45,512 nt of DNA from Clostridia bacterium (lineage in GTDB: Bacteria; Bacillota; Clostridia; Oscillospirales; CAG-272), in NCBI GenBank assembly GCA_017508195.1, contig JAFVZL010000027.1, forward strand, positions 1-45,512, given 5' to 3'. Under the pieces are notes generated by a model that saw only the letters and a program-made list of their open reading frames with translations, had not been told where the DNA came from and ran no database searches. Each line of letters begins with the position of its first letter. Position 1 is the first letter of the stretch. A program made the translations under genes and the position numbers. This document shows, piece by piece, positions 16,265 through 23,105 of the stretch.

Positions 16265-18544
16265 TTAAAGCTGCTTTCTTATGATCTTACCGCTTGTGGT
16301 CTTGGGAAGACTGTCACGGAATTCAACGATCCTCGGATACTTATAGGGCGCAGTCTTTGATTTAACGTAATTCTGAATTTCTTTTTTAAGCTCATCGGTG
16401 CCCTCGGTGTCACTCACGAGCACTATGCTCGCCTTAACGACCTGACCTCTGATCTCATCGGGCGCGGCAGATACACCGCACTCAAGCACGTAGGGCAGCT
16501 CCATGATAACGTTCTCGATCTCAAACGGACCGATACGGTATCCCGAGGACTTGATAACGTCATCCGCACGTCCGACGTACCAGAGGAATCCGTCCTCGTC
16601 CATCCACGCAACGTCACCGGTATGGTAGAAGCCGTCGCGCCAGGTCTCGGCTGTGACCTCCTCGTTAGCATCGTACGCATACGCGAGACCGCAGGGCAGA
16701 CCCTCCGAAATATCTATACAGATCTCTCCGCTCTCACCGCGCGCGACCTCCTCGCCCTCGGTATTAAGCAGATGCACCTTGTAAAGCGGCACGGGCTTAC
16801 CCATAGATCCGAGCTTGTGGCTTCCGCCCGAAAGGTTACCGATGATGAGCGTGCTCTCGGACTGACCGAAGCCCTCCATTATCTTAAGACCCGTATGCTT
16901 TTCAAACTGACGGAATACCTCGGGATTAAGCGCCTCGCCGGCAGTAGATGCGTGCTCTATCGATGAGAGATCGAATCTCGAAAGATCCTGTTTGATAAGC
17001 ATTCTGTACATAGTAGGCGGTGCGCAGAAGGTAGTTATGCCGTATTTTGCAAACAAAGGTAGTATTTTTTCGGGGTTAAACCTGTCAAAATCGTATACGA
17101 AGTTTGCCGCCTCGCACAGCCACTGACCGTAAAGCTTACCCCACAGAGCCTTAGCCCATCCGGTATCGGATATGGTGAAGTGAAGTCCCTCGGGGTTGAC
17201 CTGATGCCAATATTTAGCGGTTATGAAGTGACCGAGCGGATACTTGTAGTTGTGCGCGGCTATCTTCGGATATCCCGAAGTACCCGAGGTGAAGAACATC
17301 AGCATCGGATCGCTGCCGGAGGGTGTATCCTCGGATCTTGCAAAGTGGCTGCTGTACATTCCGTACTCGTCGTCGAAGCTGTGCCAGCCCTCACGCTCAC
17401 CGCCCACGAGGATCTTGTATTCCAGCCCCGGACAGTCCTTTGCAGCACCGTCAACCGACGCCGCAACCTCACCGTCAGCGGTACAGAGGATAGCCCTTAC
17501 GCGTCCCGCCTCAAAGCGGTATCTGAAGTCCTTTTCAAGAAGCTGATTAGGTGCGGGGATAGCAATTGCACCAAGCTTATGTAAACCAAGGATAGCGAAC
17601 CAGAACTGATAATGGCGCTTAAGCACGAGCATTACCCTGTCGCCTCTCTTGATTCCGAGAGCCTTGAAATAGTTAGCCGCCCTCGCTGACTCCTTCTTCA
17701 TATCACGGAAGGTAAAGCGTCTTTCGACACCGTCCTCGCTGACGTGGAGCATAGCAAGCTTATCCGGCTTGCGTCTGCCGAGCGCGTCAACAACGTCGAA
17801 CGCGAAGTTGAACTTCTCCTCGTTTTTAAATTCTATACCCGTAAGAACACCGTTCTCAACGGTAGGTATAATGAAGTCCTGATAAATACGGCGCTCGGTA
17901 TCCTCACCGTGCTTTCTCGTAGCAACCGAAAGCTCTGCCGCAGCCTCTCCCTCTCTTGCCGCCTGATTGCGTAATACGATGGCATAGAAGGTGCAGTCCT
18001 TCCCGTTCACCGCTATCATACCGTGCGGTGTGCCGGAATCGTAATAGATACAGTCGCCGGGATTAAGTATCTCGGTGTGCTCGCCTATACGGATCTTCAT
18101 CTGACCGCTGATAACGATATCGCACTCCTGTCCCTCGTGAGTAACAAGATCGATGTCATCCTCGTTGCCGTTATAGTTGAGCTCCATATAAAGCGGAAGC
18201 GCGATACGGTTACGGAAGCCCGAGGCAAGGTTGAAGCCTATCATATTGTGAGCTTCCTCGATCCTCTGTCCGTCACCCTTACGGGTAAGGGCGTATGATC
18301 GGAGCTTGGGGCTCTTACCCTCAAGCAGGTCACCCATATCGACACCGAAGCTTAAGGTGCAGTGATAGAGGAAGGCGATGCTCAGATTGCGATTGCCCGC
18401 CTCGCACTGCTCATACTCGTGTACACTGGTACCGGTACGGGATGCCATCTCCTCGACGGACAGCCCCGTGACAAGACGCAGCTCCTTGATACGGGCGGCG
18501 ATCTGCTTTATTTTGTTTTCCATTTCATTAATAACCGGTTTCAC
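16265..18544 (-). CDS. HTH-cupin-acyl-CoA synthetase fusion, copy 1
   Basis: 759 aa with three parts. An XRE-type helix-turn-helix (about 10-75) is followed by a cupin (about 115-190, TPHGMIAVNGKDC) and a full AMP-forming acyl-CoA synthetase of the medium-chain (MACS) type. The synthetase has FTSGTSGYPK (about 408-417), FYHTGD (about 640), GRADDVIKSSGYRIGPFEIE, and the catalytic K753 in TTSGKIIRKQL. It should activate a short or branched carboxylic acid to acyl-CoA with ATP and CoA, and may also bind DNA and a small ligand. GTG 18544 has AGAGGT upstream and an own promoter with an inverted repeat. It is about 65% identical by eye to copy 2 upstream, a tandem duplication. Confidence 0.9.
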   Translation of the reverse strand: MKPVINEMENKIKQIAARIKELRLVTGLSVEEMASRTGTSVHEYEQCEAGNRNLSIAFLYHCTLSFGVDMGDLLEGKSPKLRSYALTRKGDGQRIEEAHNMIGFNLASGFRNRIALPLYMELNYNGNEDDIDLVTHEGQECDIVISGQMKIRIGEHTEILNPGDCIYYDSGTPHGMIAVNGKDCTFYAIVLRNQAAREGEAAAELSVATRKHGEDTERRIYQDFIIPTVENGVLTGIEFKNEEKFNFAFDVVDALGRRKPDKLAMLHVSEDGVERRFTFRDMKKESARAANYFKALGIKRGDRVMLVLKRHYQFWFAILGLHKLGAIAIPAPNQLLEKDFRYRFEAGRVRAILCTADGEVAASVDGAAKDCPGLEYKILVGGEREGWHSFDDEYGMYSSHFARSEDTPSGSDPMLMFFTSGTSGYPKIAAHNYKYPLGHFITAKYWHQVNPEGLHFTISDTGWAKALWGKLYGQWLCEAANFVYDFDRFNPEKILPLFAKYGITTFCAPPTMYRMLIKQDLSRFDLSSIEHASTAGEALNPEVFRQFEKHTGLKIMEGFGQSESTLIIGNLSGGSHKLGSMGKPVPLYKVHLLNTEGEEVARGESGEICIDISEGLPCGLAYAYDANEEVTAETWRDGFYHTGDVAWMDEDGFLWYVGRADDVIKSSGYRIGPFEIENVIMELPYVLECGVSAAPDEIRGQVVKASIVLVSDTEGTDELKKEIQNYVKSKTAPYKYPRIVEFRDSLPKTTSGKIIRKQL

Positions 18545-18561
18545 AGCATACCTCTTTATAT

Positions 18562-18608
18562 TTTACTAAGTAAAGACTATTATATAAAACTTTACTTGCG
18601 TTTGTCAA
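18562..18608 (-). promoter_or_regulatory. Internal promoter of synthetase copy 1 with an inverted-repeat operator
   Basis: Minus strand: TTGACA (18603-18608), 18 bp, TATAAT (18579-18584). AAGTAAAG (18568-18575) and CTTTACTT (18590-18597) form an inverted repeat around the -10 box. The left arm is also part of the palindrome TTTACTAAGTAAA (18562-18574). It is a good candidate site for the HTH domains of the two fusion proteins. Confidence 0.7.
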
Positions 18609-18653
18609 TATTCTACGGTGAATTTCGACCTTTTTCCTAAATATCGAGCCTTA

Positions 18654-20921
18654 TCAGAGCTTATTTCTCATAATCTTGCCGCTGATCGTCTTGGGAAGAT
18701 CCTTACGGAACTCGACTATTCTCGGATACTTGTAAGGTGCGGTGTGTGCCTTGACGTAGTTCTGAATCTCTTTCTTAAGCTCGTCTGTGCCCTCTGTACC
18801 GGGAACGAGAACGATACAAGCCTTGACCACCTGACCTCTTACCTCATCGGGTGCCGCGCAGACACCGCACTCGAGGACGTAAGGCAGCTCCATGATAGTC
18901 GACTCTATCTCGAACGGGCCTATACGGTAGCCCGAGGACTTGATAACGTCATCCGCACGGCCGACGTACCAGTAATATCCGTCCTCATCGCGCCACGCGA
19001 GGTCTCCCGTATGGTACATTCCGTCGTGCCATACGTTCTTGGTAGCCTCATCGTTACGGTAATAACCGAGGAACACTCCGGGTGAGGTTCTCGGGCTGGT
19101 TCTGATAACGATCTCGCCGTTCACACCGTCTGCTACGGGGTTGCCGTCGGTATCGACGAGGTCTATGCCGTATCCGGGAACGGGCTTACCCATAGCACCG
19201 GGCTTAAGCTGTGTGCCGACGAGGTTGGCGATGCCGAGTGTCATCTCGGTCTGACCGAAGCCCTCTGCAATACGCAGTCCCGTCGATTTCTCAAACTGAT
19301 AGAACACCTCGGGATTAAGCGCCTCGCCTGCGGTGGTCGCGTGTCTTATCGAGGAAAGGTCGTACTGACTTATATCCTGCTTGATAAGCATTCTGTACAT
19401 AGTGGGAGGAGCGCAGAAGGTCGTGATGCCGTACTTAGCGAACATCGGAAGTATCTTCTGCGAATCAAATCTGTCGAAGTCATAGGTAAATACAGCACCC
19501 TCGCACAGCCACTGACCGTAGAGCTTACCCCACAGAGCCTTACCCCATCCCGTCTCGGAGATAGTGAAGTGGAGTCCGTCCTGCTGGCAAAGGTGCCAGT
19601 ATTTTGCGGTTACAAAATGACCAAGCGCATACTTATAAGAGTGCATCGCCATCTTGGGATATCCCGTGGTGCCCGAGGTAAAGAGCATAAGCATAGGATC
19701 GTTTCCGCACGGAGCATCCGCCTCACGAACGTACCTGCGGCTGAAGAGACCGTACTCATTGTCATAATCGTGCCAACCCTCGCGCTCGCCGCCGACGAGT
19801 ATCTTCTTTAGCGAAAGACCGCTCTTTTTCTCGGCAAGCTCCACCTGACGGGCGGTATCACCGTCAGCGGTGCAAAGTATCGCGCTGACGCCGGCTGCCT
19901 CGAATCGGTATGTAAAATCGTGCTCGAGGAGCTGATTTGTCGCGGGGATAGCGATAGCACCCAGCTTATGTAATCCGAGGATAGCAAACCAGAACTGATA
20001 ATGACGCTTAAGAACGAGCATTACCCTGTCGCCCCGTCTGATGCCGAGCGACTTGAAGTAGTTCGCGCTCTGCGAGGACGCATCCTTCATATCCTTAAAT
20101 GTAAATCTGCGCTCGGTCATATCGTTCGCGACGTGGACCATAGCGAGCTTCTCGGGATTCTTGCGCGCTATCGCATCGACCGTATCAAATGCGAAGTTAT
20201 ATTCATCCTCGTGGCTGAACTCAACGTCGACGAGCGCACCGTTCTCATCCTCAATCGGCTTGACGAATTTCTCGCAAAGCAGGGGTGCCTCAACGACCTT
20301 GTGCTCCATAGAGCCGATAAACATAGGCTGGTCAGTGCTGTCGCTCGCCATGATCATAGCAAGGAACACGCAATCCTTACCGTCAACGGCTATCATACCG
20401 TGAGGCGTCGAGGACTTGAAGAAGATGCTGTCACCCTCGCGGAGCACCTCCTCGCGGTCACCGACGCGGATACGCATAGAGCCCTTGATAACAAGGTCAA
20501 ACTCCTGTCCCGAGTGCGTTACCGTGCTGATAGGAAGCTTCTGGAGCTCCTCGGAATATTCATAGGTTACCCAATAGGGCGTAGCAAGCTTTTTACGGAA
20601 CAGCGGCGCCATATCCTGAATGGTGATACCGTCCTCGCTCGCGGTGGTAAGACCCTCCCCCTTGCGTGTCACGGTATATCCGCTCAGCTTCGCACTGTGT
20701 CCCTCAAGAATATCTGTGATCTCAATACCGCACACCTTCGCGCACTTATGCATGAAGGTAAATGGAAGGTCGACCTTACCCGACTCGTAGGATACGTAGG
20801 TCTCTTCCGTAATTTCGGTAAGAGCCGCCATTTCGGCGGTAGTGTATCCGAGTATTTCGCGCAGCTCGCGAATTCGTAAGGCTATACGCTGGAGCTGGTT
20901 GTTGTCGGTTTGGTTTGTCAT
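18654..20921 (-). CDS. HTH-cupin-acyl-CoA synthetase fusion, copy 2, first gene after the T-box
   Basis: 755 aa with the same three-domain order as copy 1. HTH (about 10-70, ending GIEITDILEG), cupin (about 115-185, STPHGMIAVDGKDC), and MACS-type synthetase with FTSGTTGYPK (about 412-421), YHTGDLAWRDEDG, GRADDVIKSSGYRIGPFEIE and catalytic K749 in TISGKIMRNKL. AAGGAGG lies seven bases before the ATG. It is the first gene downstream of a minus-strand T-box leader, so its expression should rise when a tRNA (read as Ile) is uncharged. The HTH and cupin make it a possible self-regulating enzyme. The substrate is inferred to be a branched-chain acid from the downstream genes. Confidence 0.9.
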   Translation of the reverse strand: MTNQTDNNQLQRIALRIRELREILGYTTAEMAALTEITEETYVSYESGKVDLPFTFMHKCAKVCGIEITDILEGHSAKLSGYTVTRKGEGLTTASEDGITIQDMAPLFRKKLATPYWVTYEYSEELQKLPISTVTHSGQEFDLVIKGSMRIRVGDREEVLREGDSIFFKSSTPHGMIAVDGKDCVFLAMIMASDSTDQPMFIGSMEHKVVEAPLLCEKFVKPIEDENGALVDVEFSHEDEYNFAFDTVDAIARKNPEKLAMVHVANDMTERRFTFKDMKDASSQSANYFKSLGIRRGDRVMLVLKRHYQFWFAILGLHKLGAIAIPATNQLLEHDFTYRFEAAGVSAILCTADGDTARQVELAEKKSGLSLKKILVGGEREGWHDYDNEYGLFSRRYVREADAPCGNDPMLMLFTSGTTGYPKMAMHSYKYALGHFVTAKYWHLCQQDGLHFTISETGWGKALWGKLYGQWLCEGAVFTYDFDRFDSQKILPMFAKYGITTFCAPPTMYRMLIKQDISQYDLSSIRHATTAGEALNPEVFYQFEKSTGLRIAEGFGQTEMTLGIANLVGTQLKPGAMGKPVPGYGIDLVDTDGNPVADGVNGEIVIRTSPRTSPGVFLGYYRNDEATKNVWHDGMYHTGDLAWRDEDGYYWYVGRADDVIKSSGYRIGPFEIESTIMELPYVLECGVCAAPDEVRGQVVKACIVLVPGTEGTDELKKEIQNYVKAHTAPYKYPRIVEFRKDLPKTISGKIMRNKL

Positions 20922-20979
20922 AATTGTTTCCTCCTTGATCGGTAAAATCTCTAAAAAACGGGAAAGACCCGATAAAAAA

Positions 20980-21230
20980 CAAAAAACGCCTCAAGAAAAG
21001 TAATTCTTGAGACGAGTAAATATACCCGCGGTACCACTCAATTTGCGCAACGCGCCACTTCAGACTCTATCAAGTCCTACCCCTTAACGCGGGGGAACGA
21101 AAGGCCCTGGCTCAGGCTCGGACCTTCAACTCGGAAGTGATGGGTAACATGGCTATAAGCTATCGGCTCACACCAACCGCCGACTCTCTGCAAGCTCCTT
21201 CACCGTACCGTCTTCGTCACAGTTTTTATG
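20980..21230 (-). ncRNA. T-box leader (riboswitch), specifier read as ATC (isoleucine)
   Basis: Minus strand. Stem I contains GCAGAGAGTCGGCGGTTGG. The T-box sequence AGTGGTACCGCGGG is at 21025-21038, and a terminator follows (stem 20987-20997 with 21004-21014, then T6). Aligning the 3' side of stem I to the common pattern (triplet + ACTTCYGAG) gives ATC before ACTTCCGAG, an Ile codon. The element itself is certain; the specifier is inference. It controls the synthetase-VOR-ilvE run. Confidence 0.9.
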
Positions 21231-21235
21231 AACTT

Positions 21236-21264
21236 ATTCTATCACAACTTTTTCTAAATGTCAA
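21236..21264 (-). promoter_or_regulatory. Promoter of the minus-strand T-box operon
   Basis: Minus strand: TTGACA (21259-21264), 17 bp, TAGAAT (21236-21241). Confidence 0.75.
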
Positions 21265-21360
21265 ACACTTTTTTGCCGTCAAATTACCCAAAGATATAAA
21301 ATGTGAGGTCGTATTTTTGATTAGTTTGCACAAATATCGCATTTTTTCTAAATTTCCATC

Positions 21361-21391
21361 TTGACAAACGAGTGCTTTAGTGTTTTAATAT
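21361..21391 (+). promoter_or_regulatory. Promoter of the plus-strand T-box operon
   Basis: TTGACA (21361-21366) followed by TTTAAT at 17 bp or TAATAT at 19 bp. The start is expected near 21398, just before the T-box stem I. Confidence 0.55.
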
Positions 21392-21399
21392 ACTCATTA

Positions 21400-21675
21400 A
21401 TAAAGCCATTTTCAAAGACAATGACGGAAACTACCCCCTTTTCGGATGCTGCAGAGAGTCGGCGGTTGGTGCGAGCCGATGCGGACGGTTGGGTGTTCTT
21501 CTTCCCGAGTCGGTCTTGTCAAAGCGTGAGCGAGTAATGAGACACGGGTGCTCCCGTTACAGAGTACGACCTTGTTTGAGGTTTAAAGTGATTTCCCTTT
21601 TGGGGGATAATCAGGGTGGTACCGCGAATTGAATTTTCGTCCCTGAGCCGTACAGACGGACTCGGGGGCTTTTTA
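21400..21675 (+). ncRNA. T-box leader (riboswitch), specifier tentatively CTT (leucine)
   Basis: The stem I base pairs GACAA (21418-21422) with TTGTC (21515-21519). The distal part GCAGAGAGTCGGCGGTTGG is shared with the divergent T-box. T-box AGGGTGGTACCGCG is at 21613-21626 and a terminator stem with T5 ends near 21674. Aligned on GAG with the other leader, the specifier is CTT before CTTCCCGAG. The usual purine after the specifier is missing, so Leu is only tentative. Confidence 0.9.
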
Positions 21676-21701
21676 TTTGTTATAATGAAAGGAAGAAAAA
21701 A

Positions 21702-23105
21702 ATGAGAGAGATCAGAATCAGCGATGCAACCATGAAGCAGATCTCGGAGGACTTCAGCCTGTCCTTCAAGGAGAAGATCGAGTTTGCGAAGCTACTTGAC
21801 CGACTCGGAGTCGACGTGATCGAGCTCGAGGGAATAAGCAATGCTCGCATTGATTCTCTACGCATCAAATCTATCGCGCAGGCAGTCAGCGAAAGCATAG
21901 TTGCCGTTCCCGTAGACTTCACCGACGGGAGCATTGAGAGCACCTGGTGCGCGCTGAAGCAGGCGAAGCTCCCAAGACTTCAGGTTATAGCACCCACGAG
22001 CTCGGTGCAGATAGAATATCTCTTTCATAAAAAGCCCGATGCAGTCATCGCGGCAATAAAGGATGCCGTATCCGGGTGCGCGGCACTCTGCCCCGACGTT
22101 GAGTTCATCGCAGGCGATGCTACTCGCAGCGAGCAGAGCTTCCTCACTCTCGCGCTTAAGACGGCTATCGAGGCGGGCGCATCCACCGTTACGCTTTCGG
22201 ATACTGCGGGCACGATGTTCCCTGACGAGCTCTCCGCGTTCATACGCGCACAGTATGATGCTCTCCCCGAGCTCAAGAGCGTAACGCTCGGAATCTGTAC
22301 CTCGAACGCCATCTCGATGGCAGACGCCTGTGCGATAGCAGCAGTAACCGGCGGCGCGGGACAGATCACGGCGGCGGCATATCCCATAGATCACGCATCC
22401 GTTGCTAACCTTGCGCGCATTTTCGCGGCAAAGGCAGACACACTCTCGGCAGGATGCAGGATCAACACGGCAGAGCTCGGCAGACTGATCGGAAAAATTG
22501 AACGCATCTGTAACCCCGTAAAAAGAGATGCATCCTACGCTGCGGCAGATAACGAGGACGGTGTATACCTTACCGCCCACGATAATGCCGAGGCTGTCGC
22601 TATGGCGGTCACCAAGCTTGGCTACGACCTTTCCGAAGAGGATAACCTGAAGGTTTATAACGCATTCTTGGAGATAGCAGCAAAAAAAGAGCGCGTAGGG
22701 CTTAAGGAGCTCGACGCCATCGTCGCATCCTCTGCGATGCAGGTCCCCTCGACCTACAAGCTCGACACCTACGTTATTACCTCGGGTAATACCATATCCG
22801 CTACCGCACATATCAAGCTCTCGAAGAACGGTAAGCCCGTCGAGGGAGTATATATCGGAGACGGCTCCATAGATGCCGCCTTCCAGGCAATAGAAAAGAT
22901 AACGGGCTGCCACTACGAGCTCGACGATTTCCAGCTCCAGGCGGTCACTGAGGGCAGAGAGGCCATGGGACAGACCGTGGTCAAGCTCCGCTCGGGCGCG
23001 AGAGTTTACTCGGGTCGCGGTATCTCCACTGACATCGTAGGTGCAGGAATACAGGCTTACCTGAGCGCGCTTAACAAAATCATATATGAGGAGGAAGCAG
23101 AATGA
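21702..23105 (+). CDS. LeuA/homocitrate-synthase-like protein lacking the HxH metal motif
   Basis: 467 aa. The N-terminal TIM barrel resembles 2-isopropylmalate synthase: RISDATMKQ replaces RDGxQ, and GDATRSEQSFL matches the EDATR region. Where LeuA proteins have HCHND, this one reads ICTSNA (about residue 206), so both metal-binding His are gone. The C-terminal ~110 residues (from about 350) look like the LeuA allosteric leucine-binding domain (GAGIQAYLSALNKI at the end). It follows a T-box leader after AAGGAAG and overlaps the next gene by ATGA. It may be a synthase with changed chemistry or a non-catalytic leucine sensor; I cannot decide. The family call is sound, the reaction is not. Confidence 0.75.
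   Translation: MREIRISDATMKQISEDFSLSFKEKIEFAKLLDRLGVDVIELEGISNARIDSLRIKSIAQAVSESIVAVPVDFTDGSIESTWCALKQAKLPRLQVIAPTSSVQIEYLFHKKPDAVIAAIKDAVSGCAALCPDVEFIAGDATRSEQSFLTLALKTAIEAGASTVTLSDTAGTMFPDELSAFIRAQYDALPELKSVTLGICTSNAISMADACAIAAVTGGAGQITAAAYPIDHASVANLARIFAAKADTLSAGCRINTAELGRLIGKIERICNPVKRDASYAAADNEDGVYLTAHDNAEAVAMAVTKLGYDLSEEDNLKVYNAFLEIAAKKERVGLKELDAIVASSAMQVPSTYKLDTYVITSGNTISATAHIKLSKNGKPVEGVYIGDGSIDAAFQAIEKITGCHYELDDFQLQAVTEGREAMGQTVVKLRSGARVYSGRGISTDIVGAGIQAYLSALNKIIYEEEAE

Noticed and set aside
21676-21700. TATAAT-like box just before the LeuA-like gene
   Set aside because: No -35 at a fitting distance; it lies directly after the T-box terminator and is more likely chance.
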